A model generated the notes under the pieces. It saw only the letters and a program-made list of their open reading frames with translations. It ran no database searches and was not told where the DNA came from. Positions 46,222 through 56,152 of a DNA stretch of 64,000 nucleotides are shown here, one piece after another. Within the stretch, counting starts at the first letter, position 1. The number at the start of each line of letters is the position of its first letter. The DNA comes from an uncultured Phascolarctobacterium sp. Its GTDB lineage: Bacteria; Bacillota; Negativicutes; Acidaminococcales; Acidaminococcaceae. The position numbers were made by a program, and so were the translations under genes. Where the stretch lies: assembly GCA_947629685.1 (NCBI GenBank), contig CANREP010000003.1, forward strand, positions 34,109-98,108, in the 5' to 3' direction.

Positions 46222-46965
46222 ATGATTAATCCGATGGAGCTTACCGGTAAACATATCCTTATTACCGGTGGCTCTTCCGGTATCGGAAGAGCTGCTGCAG
46301 TACAGGCAAGTAAATTAGGTGCTAAAGTTACGATTATTGCGCGTAATGAAGAAAGATTGCAGGAAACCATATCTATGATGGATAATGCTGAACTTCATAA
46401 ATACTATGTTATGGATTTAAATGAAGTAGAAAAGATTGAGAGCCTAATTAAACAGATTGTTGCAGAGCGCGGTGCTGTTGATGGTTTTTGTCATGCTGCT
46501 GGAATTGGTACTGCTAGAGTGTTAAAAAGTTCTAAAATTAGTTATGTTGAAAAAATGTTTAAAATTCATGTGTTTTCCTTCATAGAAATGGTTCGTTGTT
46601 TGAGTTTGAATGGTAATTTAAATATGAATGCATCTATTGTAGGAATATCTTCTGTTGCTGCTGAGAAAGGTAATATATCGCAATGTATTTATGGATCAGC
46701 TAAAGCAGCAATGAATGGATTTGTAATACCGGCAGCTTTAGAATTATCTAGTAGAAATATAAGAATAAATACAGTTGCATTTGCTATGGTTAGAACGGAG
46801 ATGTTTGATGACTTTTTAGATGTTGGCGGAGATGTGAAAGTATTAAACAAGCAATATTTAGGTGTAATTGATGTTGAAAGTGCGGTCAGCACTATTAATT
46901 ATTTATTTAGTGATTCTGCAAAGTTTATTACTGGTAGTATAATTCCAGTATATGCAGGTTATTAA
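46222..46965 (+). CDS. Short-chain dehydrogenase/reductase (FabG-like)
   Basis: ITGGSSGIGRAAAVQASKLGAKVTIIARN; ISSVAAEKGNISQCIYGSAKAA (YxxxK). Confidence 0.92.
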   Translation: MINPMELTGKHILITGGSSGIGRAAAVQASKLGAKVTIIARNEERLQETISMMDNAELHKYYVMDLNEVEKIESLIKQIVAERGAVDGFCHAAGIGTARVLKSSKISYVEKMFKIHVFSFIEMVRCLSLNGNLNMNASIVGISSVAAEKGNISQCIYGSAKAAMNGFVIPAALELSSRNIRINTVAFAMVRTEMFDDFLDVGGDVKVLNKQYLGVIDVESAVSTINYLFSDSAKFITGSIIPVYAGY

Positions 46966-46987
46966 ATTATCTTTATAGGAGGGAAAT

Positions 46988-48046
46988 ATGGCGACAGCTA
47001 TTTTTGAAGGAGTAAAAATTACAGGTATTGCTTGTGCTGTGCCTAAGCATAAGGATAGCATTTATGATTTTGAAGAGTCATTTGGAAAAGAAAATGTAGA
47101 AAAATTTATCAGTACTACTGGTGTTAAAGAGCGTAGATATGTTCATGATAAGCAGACAAACAGTGATTTATGCTACGAAGCTGCTGAAGCCATAATTGCT
47201 CATAAAGACTATGATAAAAATAGTTTTGATGGACTGATTTTAGTAACTCAGACACCTGATTATGCCAGACCTGCGACAGCTCATGTCTTACAGCATAGAT
47301 TAGGATTCAGCAAAGATTGTATGGTTTTTGATATTAATTTAGGATGTTCCGGATTTGTGTATGGTGTTAATATTGCAGCTTCTTTGATAAAAGCTGGTGC
47401 ATTAAAAAGAATTCTTTTATGTTGTGGTGAAGCACATACTTGTTTAAGTCCTAATGATGATAAAGCTACTTCTATGCTTTTTGGCGATGCGGGTTCCGCG
47501 ACTATTGTGGAAAATGGTAATGATACTATAAAAACTTTACTGAAAGCCGATGGAGAGGGGTATCGTGCAATTTTAACACCTGGCGTAAATGCCAGAGTCA
47601 AGATTGATGTTCATAATCTTGATTATGACAGAATTAAAGAAACTATGGATGGCAGTGCTGTATTTGAGTTTGCCTTGATTCAAGTTCCTAAAAGTTTCAA
47701 AGAATTTTTTAAATTCTTTGGGGGAACTATTGATGATTATGATTACTGTGTATTTCATCAGGCTAATTTGTTTATGTTAGAGCATATACGCAAGAAAATA
47801 AAATTGGCACCAGAAAAAATGCCTATTTCTATGGATAGATATGGTAACACAAGCAGTGTAAGTATTCCGTTGACTATTGCGGATTTATGCAATAGAGAAA
47901 ACTGTAAAGAAAATTTAAAAATAATATCTTCAGGATTTGGTATAGGATTATCGTGGGGTATTGCAGATTTTACTGTTGATAGAAAAGATATATTGCCTAT
48001 TATTGAAACTGATGAATATTTTAAGGAAGCATTTACTGGTAACTAA
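46988..48046 (+). CDS. KASIII (FabH-like) ketosynthase 1
   Basis: Cys-His-Asn triad: DINLGCSGFVYG, VFHQANLFMLEHI, YGNTSSVSIPL. Confidence 0.9.
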   Translation: MATAIFEGVKITGIACAVPKHKDSIYDFEESFGKENVEKFISTTGVKERRYVHDKQTNSDLCYEAAEAIIAHKDYDKNSFDGLILVTQTPDYARPATAHVLQHRLGFSKDCMVFDINLGCSGFVYGVNIAASLIKAGALKRILLCCGEAHTCLSPNDDKATSMLFGDAGSATIVENGNDTIKTLLKADGEGYRAILTPGVNARVKIDVHNLDYDRIKETMDGSAVFEFALIQVPKSFKEFFKFFGGTIDDYDYCVFHQANLFMLEHIRKKIKLAPEKMPISMDRYGNTSSVSIPLTIADLCNRENCKENLKIISSGFGIGLSWGIADFTVDRKDILPIIETDEYFKEAFTGN

Positions 48047-48067
48047 GTAGTGTATGGAGGAAGAATT

Positions 48068-49594
48068 ATGATAAAAAATATACTGGAATATTTTGAAAAA
48101 ACTATAGTAGAAAAGAAAGATAAAATAGCAGTTATAGATGGTGAAAGGGAAACAACTTTTACTGAGTTATCACAAGCCTCTTTCTCCGTAGCAACTGCTA
48201 TTAATGAAAAAAGTAATAATGCTATAAAGAAACCAATAGCAGTATTTTTGCCCAAAAGTATTGAGAGCATTATTGCTGATATAGGTATAGTATATAGTGG
48301 CAATGCTTATATGAATTTAGATGTTAAAACTCCACTTGAGAGAATATCTAATATTTTGAAGCTTGTACAACCACTGTATATAATCACGGATAGCAGATAT
48401 TCGGTTAAATTAAAAGAAATATTTACTGAAAATCAAATTTTAGATATTAATGATTTAATAAAATGTCAATATAATCATAAAGAATTGTTAGAGAGTTTAG
48501 AAAGGGTTATAGATACCGACCCACTTTGTTTAATAAATACTTCTGGCTCTACTGGTACGCCTAAAAGTGTAATATTAAATCATAAAAGTTTTATAGATTT
48601 TACTGAATGGGCTATGCAGGCTACGGTTTGGACTGAGAATGAAATCATTGGCAGTTTATCTCCTGCGGTTTTTGATATATATAGTTTTGAATTATGTATG
48701 CTTATGGCTAAATCAGCTACAATAGTTATCATTCCGGATACTTGGGCCGCATTTCCGGTAAAAATTTTACAATTATTAAATGAGCAGCATGTAACCTATT
48801 TATTTTGGGTACCGACAATAATGGTAAATATTGCCAATATGGGATTACTGGATAAAATTTCTTTGCCATATTTAAAAATGATTTGGTTTGCAGGGGAAGT
48901 ATTTCCCACAAAGCAATTCAATATTTGGAGAAAACATTTACCTGACACAACTTTTGTGAATATGTATGGGCCAATAGAAATTACTTTAGATTGCACATAT
49001 TATATTGTGAATAGAGAAATACCGGATAATGAACCGATTCCCATAGGACATCCATGCAGGAATACAGATATTTTAATTTTGGATGAAGAAAATAAGCTTG
49101 TTGGTAAAAATGAGCCTGGGGAGTTGTGTGTAAGAGGAACATCTTTGGCCATGGGATATTACAATAACCCTGAAAAAACAGCTGCCGCTTTTGTGCAAAA
49201 TCCGTTGAATAATGCATATCCTGAACTAATATATAGGACAGGTGATATTGTATTTGTAAATGACAGGAATGAAATTGTTTTTAAGGGCAGAAAGGACAGC
49301 TTGATAAAACATTCTGGTTACAGAATTGAGTTGGCAGAAATAGAGCATGTTATAGTTAATACTTTAAAACTTGTAAAAAATGGCTGCGCTGTATACGATT
49401 ATAAGAAAAGAGAAATAGTTTTCTTTTATGAAGCACAGGAAGAATTTAAAGTTGCTGACTTGCGTAAAGCTATTGCAAAAGAGTTGCCTAATTATATGAT
49501 TCCTACAAAATATATTTATATGCAAGAACTACCGAGAAATACTAATGGTAAGATTGATAGATTAAAATTGAAAGACAGGATAATCAATGGATAA
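48068..49594 (+). CDS. Stand-alone amino-acid adenylation domain (DltA/NRPS A-domain-like)
   Basis: LINTSGSTGTPKSVILNHKSF, FDIYSFELC, NMYGPIEITLDCTYY, YRTGDIVFVNDRNEIVFKGRKDSLIKHSGYRIELAEIE, PRNTNGKIDRLKLK. Confidence 0.9.
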   Translation: MIKNILEYFEKTIVEKKDKIAVIDGERETTFTELSQASFSVATAINEKSNNAIKKPIAVFLPKSIESIIADIGIVYSGNAYMNLDVKTPLERISNILKLVQPLYIITDSRYSVKLKEIFTENQILDINDLIKCQYNHKELLESLERVIDTDPLCLINTSGSTGTPKSVILNHKSFIDFTEWAMQATVWTENEIIGSLSPAVFDIYSFELCMLMAKSATIVIIPDTWAAFPVKILQLLNEQHVTYLFWVPTIMVNIANMGLLDKISLPYLKMIWFAGEVFPTKQFNIWRKHLPDTTFVNMYGPIEITLDCTYYIVNREIPDNEPIPIGHPCRNTDILILDEENKLVGKNEPGELCVRGTSLAMGYYNNPEKTAAAFVQNPLNNAYPELIYRTGDIVFVNDRNEIVFKGRKDSLIKHSGYRIELAEIEHVIVNTLKLVKNGCAVYDYKKREIVFFYEAQEEFKVADLRKAIAKELPNYMIPTKYIYMQELPRNTNGKIDRLKLKDRIING

Positions 49595-50474
49595 AAAATT
49601 AGAAGTTGATATTTTAGAAGATATTATTGTTTTTGGTTCTGGAACGGTAGCAGCTAAGTGTATAGATTATTTGCGTGAAGTTTTCAAAGGTACTATATAT
49701 GTATTTGAAATTAAACATAATAATATCTCGATTTTACAAAAATATATTAATAATCTGCATAATGTAAAATATTCTTATGTAGACAATAATATTGAAGATA
49801 AAATTAATAAGATCAATTGTAAAGTTATCTTTAGTATAAGCAATATATATATATTCAAAAAAGAAATATTAAAGAATCATATAATTATAAACTACCATAA
49901 TGCGTTATTGCCAAAACACAAAGGTAGATTTGCGGAAGCATGGGCAATTTATTCTCAAGATAAGGTTACTGGTATAACTTGGCATGTAGTTAGTAAAGAT
50001 ATTGATTGTGGAGATATCATATATCAAAGTAAAATTTTATTAGATAATAAATTTACTGCATTAACGTTATTGATGTTACAGAGTAAATTAGCAATTAGCT
50101 CTTTTAAAAGTATAGTAAATGACATTTTAAAGAATAAGATGATAAAGATTAATGAACAAAAAAATATAGAGAAATTTGGGGCGATTCATTATTCTTGGGA
50201 AAAACCAAATGAAGGGTATTTAGACTTAAATTGGGATGAAGATAAGATAAGTGCTTTTTTAAGAGCAATGGATTATGGAGTATTAAAAATGTTGGGAGAG
50301 CCATATTTAAGATTGGATAGTATGGTATTTTCATGGAGAAATTATTTAATTGAAAATTTTAGACCTGAGTTGAAAAAAAATCAAGTTGTGTATGATGAAT
50401 TTAGCAATTGTATCTTAATAAATAAGGAAAATATGTGTATAAAATTATTGGATGTACAGAGAAAGGATAGATAG
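49587..50474 (+). CDS. Formyltransferase-family protein (Fmt-like)
   Basis: IINYHNALLPKHKGRFAEAWAIYSQDKVTGITWHVVSKDIDCGDIIYQ (formyltransferase N/H/D signature). Confidence 0.85.
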   Translation: MDKKLEVDILEDIIVFGSGTVAAKCIDYLREVFKGTIYVFEIKHNNISILQKYINNLHNVKYSYVDNNIEDKINKINCKVIFSISNIYIFKKEILKNHIIINYHNALLPKHKGRFAEAWAIYSQDKVTGITWHVVSKDIDCGDIIYQSKILLDNKFTALTLLMLQSKLAISSFKSIVNDILKNKMIKINEQKNIEKFGAIHYSWEKPNEGYLDLNWDEDKISAFLRAMDYGVLKMLGEPYLRLDSMVFSWRNYLIENFRPELKKNQVVYDEFSNCILINKENMCIKLLDVQRKDR

Positions 50475-50476
50475 AT

Positions 50477-50710
50477 ATGGAGAAAATAATGAATATCTTG
50501 GTTGGAATAAGACCTGAAAGTGATTTTAAAAATAGTCAAGATTTTATCAGTGATGGCTTATTAGATTCTTTTGATTTAGTTGCATTGGTAAGTGAGTTAG
50601 AAAGTACATATGGAATTTTGATTGATGCTTTAGATATCTTGCCAGAGAATTTTTGTAATGCAGAGGCAATTGCTAAAGTGGTAGTAAAAAATGGAGGCAA
50701 TATTGAATGA
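50477..50710 (+). CDS. Acyl carrier protein (ACP-2)
   Basis: 77 aa; FISDGLLDSFDLVALVSELESTYGI with DSF attachment site. Confidence 0.85.
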   Translation: MEKIMNILVGIRPESDFKNSQDFISDGLLDSFDLVALVSELESTYGILIDALDILPENFCNAEAIAKVVVKNGGNIE

Positions 50711-51780
50711 AAACAATATTCCACAATAAACGTATAAGTGGATTATTAAGTGTTGTGCCACAGAATGTTGTAAAATTTGAGGATGAAGTTAATAACTATA
50801 CCTTTCCTCCTAAGCAGACTTTGCGCTTGCAAAAAGTTATGGGGTTCAAGCAGCATAGAATTGTTAAAGAGAGTACTGCAACATCTGATTTGTGTATAGC
50901 GGGTTTACAGTATATCTTAGATAATAATTGGCTGAAAAAAGAAGAAATTGGTGGTATTGTTGTAGCTTGCACATATTCGGATCATTTTATTCCACCAGTG
51001 AGTTCAATAGTACATGGTCATTTTTGTCTGGATGAAGATGTGTTTTGTGTTGACATGAGTCAAGGATGTGTCGGCTTTTTAATGGCACTTAATGAAGGTT
51101 TTATGCTTTTGGATCATATTACAGATAAAAAAGTAATTGTATTTGCTGCCGATGTATTAAGTAAACTTGTTTCCAAGAAAGACAGGAACAGTTATCCTTT
51201 AATTGGTGATGCTGCTGGTATTGCAGTTTTAGAAACTTGTGAGACTGAAAATGATATTTACTCAATTGTATATAATAATGGTATGATGAGAAATGCTTTA
51301 AAAGTACCAGCTGGAGGTTCCCGTTTAGCACCGAGTAGAGAGACAGCTGAACTTAAAGATTTTGAAAATGACGGTAACTTACGTTCTCTGAATAATCTTA
51401 CAATGCAGGGAGCTGATGTTTTTACTTTTGTACAAACTAAGGTTCCTCCTATGATTGAAGAAATTTTAAATTATGCTCAGATTGATAAATCAGAAATTGA
51501 AAAATTTTTATTTCATCAGCCTAATCAATTTATGTTGAGAAAATTAGCTGAAAAAATAGGTATTCCTTACGAAAAGGTACCTATGAATATTGTTGAAGAA
51601 TTTGGCAATTCTTCCGGTGCTTGTATTCCTGTATGTGCAGCGTATAATGTCGCTGATTTATTAAAAGGTAAAAATAAAAAGTATTGCTTATCTGCGTTTG
51701 GTTCAGGTTTAACATGGGCCGCAATGGTATTGGATATGGGAGGGTTAGATTTTTGTGAAATGCTTATATCAGATTGCTGA
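50707..51780 (+). CDS. KASIII (FabH-like) ketosynthase 2
   Basis: Cys-His-Asn triad: VDMSQGCVGFLMAL, LFHQPNQFMLRKLAEKIGI, EFGNSSGACIPV. Confidence 0.9.
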   Translation: MKTIFHNKRISGLLSVVPQNVVKFEDEVNNYTFPPKQTLRLQKVMGFKQHRIVKESTATSDLCIAGLQYILDNNWLKKEEIGGIVVACTYSDHFIPPVSSIVHGHFCLDEDVFCVDMSQGCVGFLMALNEGFMLLDHITDKKVIVFAADVLSKLVSKKDRNSYPLIGDAAGIAVLETCETENDIYSIVYNNGMMRNALKVPAGGSRLAPSRETAELKDFENDGNLRSLNNLTMQGADVFTFVQTKVPPMIEEILNYAQIDKSEIEKFLFHQPNQFMLRKLAEKIGIPYEKVPMNIVEEFGNSSGACIPVCAAYNVADLLKGKNKKYCLSAFGSGLTWAAMVLDMGGLDFCEMLISDC

Positions 51781-52435
51781 TTATGATGTACACGTTTTTA
51801 AGATGCCAGTAATAGATTCTAATATGTATATGATTATTGATAAAAACCAAGCATTAGTAATTGATCCGTGCATATCAGAAGAAGCTGAGAGTATACTATT
51901 AAGTAATAATACACAGTTTTGTACTATCTTATTAACGCATGAACATTATGATCACATTTCTGGAGTTAATAGATTACGAGAATTATGCCCATGTGAGGTA
52001 ATATGTTCTGAGGCATGTGCTAAAAATATTTGTAATTGTTTAAAAAATGGTGCGAAGACATTTGGTGCTTTATTTTTAGGGCATAGTAAAGAGGAACAAA
52101 AAGATATAGATAAATTATGGGATCCCTATTATATTTGTAGTTCTGATAAAATATATAAAGATAAATATATTTTTACGGTTTTTGACGGTGCGTTGAAAAT
52201 TGAAATGCAAGAAGCCCCGGGTCATTCGCAAGGCAGTCAGATAATAAAAATGAATGATAATTTTATTTTTACTGGAGATAGCCTGATTCCGAAAATTGAA
52301 ACTATCACCAGGTTACCTGGAGGAAGCAGAAAGATTTATGAAGAGAAAACATTGCCTATAATAAAGGCACTTGATGACAATAGTGTTATTTTTCCTGGAC
52401 ATGATTCCGTGTGTACAATGCAAAATGCATTATAG
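51755..52435 (+). CDS. Metallo-beta-lactamase-fold hydrolase (possible thioesterase)
   Basis: LLTHEHYDHISGVNRL, APGHSQGSQII, FTGDSLIP, FPGHDSV. Confidence 0.88.
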   Translation: MKCLYQIADYDVHVFKMPVIDSNMYMIIDKNQALVIDPCISEEAESILLSNNTQFCTILLTHEHYDHISGVNRLRELCPCEVICSEACAKNICNCLKNGAKTFGALFLGHSKEEQKDIDKLWDPYYICSSDKIYKDKYIFTVFDGALKIEMQEAPGHSQGSQIIKMNDNFIFTGDSLIPKIETITRLPGGSRKIYEEKTLPIIKALDDNSVIFPGHDSVCTMQNAL

Positions 52436-55400
52436 TGATAGATTTAATAATAGAGAGGTTTTAAATTTGAAAACTTTACATGATTGTATATATCAATTGT
52501 TATGTGAAATTGATGATATATGTAATAAATATAATATTCGATATTATTTACATGCCGGTACAGTAATAGGTGCTGTACGTCATAGAGGCGTTATTCCGTG
52601 GGATGATGATATTGATATCGCTATGGAATGTTGTGAATATGAAAAATTTAGTAAAATAATAGAAAGTTTAAAACTTAAGAATAGAGTTTTAGTCACTCCA
52701 GAAAAATATCCGGATTATAAATTTACTTATCCACAGTATAAAGATACAAGTACTTCTGTATTTTATCGTAGTGGTTTATATACTGATTTTCCATTAGGGT
52801 GTTTTATAGATATAATGATTTTAGACCCTATCAAAGATGATGATTGCTGTAAAAATAAACATTCTGAAAATTTAAAATTATTAACAGAGATTAGAAGCGA
52901 TTATTATGTTGTTAACAGAAGTTCGAACTATACCAAGTATAAATTTTATAAAAAAATTTGTGAATATATTGGAAAAGAGAAAATTATAAAACAATTGGAG
53001 AAAAAATTATTATATTCTGGGGCTGAGTGTGATGGATATATTCAAAAGGTTGGATTGTTTACTACATATTGGGATAAGAAATTTTTTCAGCAACCAGAAT
53101 ATAAAGAGATAAATGGCAGACTATTTCCTGTGCCTACGTATGTTGAAGAGTATTTAAGATATACATATGGCGATTCATGGATGTATTTCCCAGATGTTGC
53201 TGGCAAAGCAGATCATGGGTTTACATTTTTGCCAAATATATATATGAATGTTTGCAGAAATGATTATAGGCCATATATTAATATTTTAAGATATAGAAAT
53301 GCTTTTAAAAGGTATAAACATTGGCGTTTCAAAGCAATTAAGTTTGAAAATAGTGTAAAATTTTGTAATACACTTAGGATGTCTGAGTTGTTCAAACTTA
53401 TCATAGAAAATAAAGTAGCTGGTATTGATTTAAAGAAATTGTATGATAGTCGTAGCTTTGAAAAATTAGAAGATGTTTTACATATATATTATAAATATCA
53501 GCTAAATAGCAGATTTTTTCAAGATCGGATAGCTATTGAAGTTAAAAAAGAAATAGTTTATTATGCTTGTATGTTACTTATTTTAAAAGGGGAATATTTT
53601 ACTGCTGATAAGATTATTGGCATATGTGATTATTTAAAAGATACGAGTGAATATGAAGAAGTATGTCAATTAATTGAGATTACCCGGGAATTGTCCATAG
53701 CAATATATGAAGAGCACTATAATGATGTTAGGATAAAAGAATTGGTAGATCGTGTATTGCCAAAGTATCCATATCATGTTGATTTTATTGCTGCTCAATG
53801 CTATATATTATTAAAATACTATAATGATATTAAAAATGTCAAAAAGATATGCAATGATGCTTTAACTATATATTTAAAACATCCAGTATTATTAAAAATT
53901 ATTGCTGATGCTGAATATAAAGGTAATAACATAGAGAAAGCGTTATCATTGTATCAGGAAGCATATCATCTAACTAATAATGGTATGATGAGGTTAGAAA
54001 TTGCGGATATTTTAACAGAAAATAAAGTTTCTGATTATGAAGAATATAATGATAAAGAGCCTGATTTAAGGATATATAATGAATTAGTAGAAACAGCTCA
54101 AAGTAAAATATTTAAGCTACTTCAAGAACTTGATAAGATTTGCGCACAAAATAATATAAATTATTTTTTAGGTGGTTATTTGGCTGCCGAAGCTGTCGAA
54201 TTGGAAAGCTTTGCACCAGAATGTTGTTCTGCCTATATAGTATTACACCCGTTGGATAGAGAGAAGTTTTATACTGCAGTATCAAAAAGTTTAGGAAAGA
54301 ATAGGTTTTTGGAAGCTTTTGAAAACAACAGCAATTATCCTGATTTTTCAATGAGATATGGTGATACTGATACAGTAGTTTTTGATTTACGAGAAGAGGG
54401 ATTTTATAAATATTCAGGGCTTAATATAACAGTACTTTTTATGCAGCCCTTTAGAAAAAACAAATGGTTAAATAAATTGAATATGGGATTATATGCTGCT
54501 GTTGAAGCAACAGCATTTCCAAGTATCTTTATAAATACAACGAAGGAAAAAATATTAGCTGGAATGTTAATGTCGATACCGAACTTTTTATTTGGCAAAA
54601 AGTTAACTAAAAAGTTAGTATGGAACATAATTTATCATAATGATCATTGCAGAAGAATAATTAATGGTTATATAAAAACGTATTGGTACAAGCATATATA
54701 TATACCTGCTATTAATTTTAATGAATATAAATTGTGCAAATTAAATGATAGTGCTTTTAAAATACCTAAAAATTATAGTGAGTATATTAAACCGCAAATC
54801 AGAGGAAACTGGAATAATGGAAAAGCCGTTGGTAAACTGTTAAAAGGTAATATTATTGCGGCAATGAATGTTAATTGTACTAATTATATGGATAGCCTAA
54901 AAAAAATAAACGTAAAAAATGAATTTTTTTATAATTGGAGTAAGTTAGTTAGGTGCAATAATAAATGCAGCAGTGAATCGTGGTATGCTACTAATTATGC
55001 TTGGAAAATAGCCATGAGAACATATGAAAGGTTTAGGTTGTGGCAAAAGTATGCTCCATTGAAAAAAGAAATCATAAGTTTATACAAAAATGATAAGATT
55101 GATCAGTTAAGAGATATTTTGTCAGATTATATAGAACAGTTGGAGAAATATGCTCCTATAGGTGTTGCTATTATTTTTGATGAAACAATCTTTAGAATAA
55201 CGTGGGATGTTTTGCAAAAGGATAGAAAATTATGGCTGATAAAAAGTATATTGAATAAAATTCCGCCAGCACATTTAAATCCTATACTATTATCTTGTGG
55301 AGAGGTATCAGATATGAAAAAGGCTGTAAATAGTGATGAAATTATTAGCATTCTAGAATATTTAGATAATGATGTAGAAAACTGTTTATATATGTATGCT

Positions 55401-56129
55401 GATATTGAGAAATATGGATTAGAAAATGACAATATGTCTGTTTGGTATGACACAGATGAAATTGGCATTAGAATGGTTGTGATGAAATATCATAATAACT
55501 TTCAAGTCTATTCTAATAGAGGATTTTATGATTTAGAAGGCGTTATAGAATTAATAAATCAATATAATCCCAATGGCATATCTGGCAGAAAAGAGATTAT
55601 TGTGTATTTGCAAAAGTATCTATCAGAAAAATATCATACTGAATATGGCGTTATTTTTAGAGGAAAAGCAATAGATAAAGAAAAGATAAAGAGTGCTTTA
55701 GCTGATTGCGATGTTTGTATTGAATTAGCAAAAGCAGAAAATGCTAAGGATATTGCTGAGTTGGTATGTATGGACGAAGAATTAGGCAGTGTATATACTG
55801 TCGAATCATTGGCTGCCGAATTGAGTGATCGTATTAATACTGGGATGGGCAGAAGTTATATCATCAGAGATAATGGAAAAGTAGTAGCGCATAATGCTAC
55901 GTATGCAGAAAGTAAAAAATTTGTTGTTATAAGCGGACTAATGATCCATCCGGAATATAGAGATACAGAATACGCTTATTGGATAGATTTAAAATCAAGT
56001 CTTGAGTTTCAGGAAGAAGGAAAAGAAAGGTATTTTTTTGCTCTGAATCCTAAAATTATAAGATGGCATAAAAATATTAAGACTCCAATAGCTGCAGAAT
56101 ATGGAAAGCTTTCATTAATAAAAAAATAG
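52425..56129 (+). CDS. Giant multidomain protein: LicD - alpha-helical/TPR-like - degenerate LicD-like - GNAT-like
   Basis: YYLHAGTVIGAVRHRGVIPWDDDIDIAM at N-terminus; second LicD-like start YFLGGYLAAEAVELESFAPECCSAYIVL without the DDDID motif; C-terminal AKDIAELVCMDEEL...GLMIHPEYRDTEYAYWI. Start placed at in-frame ATG 52425. Confidence 0.8.
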   Translation: MHYSDRFNNREVLNLKTLHDCIYQLLCEIDDICNKYNIRYYLHAGTVIGAVRHRGVIPWDDDIDIAMECCEYEKFSKIIESLKLKNRVLVTPEKYPDYKFTYPQYKDTSTSVFYRSGLYTDFPLGCFIDIMILDPIKDDDCCKNKHSENLKLLTEIRSDYYVVNRSSNYTKYKFYKKICEYIGKEKIIKQLEKKLLYSGAECDGYIQKVGLFTTYWDKKFFQQPEYKEINGRLFPVPTYVEEYLRYTYGDSWMYFPDVAGKADHGFTFLPNIYMNVCRNDYRPYINILRYRNAFKRYKHWRFKAIKFENSVKFCNTLRMSELFKLIIENKVAGIDLKKLYDSRSFEKLEDVLHIYYKYQLNSRFFQDRIAIEVKKEIVYYACMLLILKGEYFTADKIIGICDYLKDTSEYEEVCQLIEITRELSIAIYEEHYNDVRIKELVDRVLPKYPYHVDFIAAQCYILLKYYNDIKNVKKICNDALTIYLKHPVLLKIIADAEYKGNNIEKALSLYQEAYHLTNNGMMRLEIADILTENKVSDYEEYNDKEPDLRIYNELVETAQSKIFKLLQELDKICAQNNINYFLGGYLAAEAVELESFAPECCSAYIVLHPLDREKFYTAVSKSLGKNRFLEAFENNSNYPDFSMRYGDTDTVVFDLREEGFYKYSGLNITVLFMQPFRKNKWLNKLNMGLYAAVEATAFPSIFINTTKEKILAGMLMSIPNFLFGKKLTKKLVWNIIYHNDHCRRIINGYIKTYWYKHIYIPAINFNEYKLCKLNDSAFKIPKNYSEYIKPQIRGNWNNGKAVGKLLKGNIIAAMNVNCTNYMDSLKKINVKNEFFYNWSKLVRCNNKCSSESWYATNYAWKIAMRTYERFRLWQKYAPLKKEIISLYKNDKIDQLRDILSDYIEQLEKYAPIGVAIIFDETIFRITWDVLQKDRKLWLIKSILNKIPPAHLNPILLSCGEVSDMKKAVNSDEIISILEYLDNDVENCLYMYADIEKYGLENDNMSVWYDTDEIGIRMVVMKYHNNFQVYSNRGFYDLEGVIELINQYNPNGISGRKEIIVYLQKYLSEKYHTEYGVIFRGKAIDKEKIKSALADCDVCIELAKAENAKDIAELVCMDEELGSVYTVESLAAELSDRINTGMGRSYIIRDNGKVVAHNATYAESKKFVVISGLMIHPEYRDTEYAYWIDLKSSLEFQEEGKERYFFALNPKIIRWHKNIKTPIAAEYGKLSLIKK

Positions 56130-56152
56130 TATACGATTAGGAGAGATTAGTT

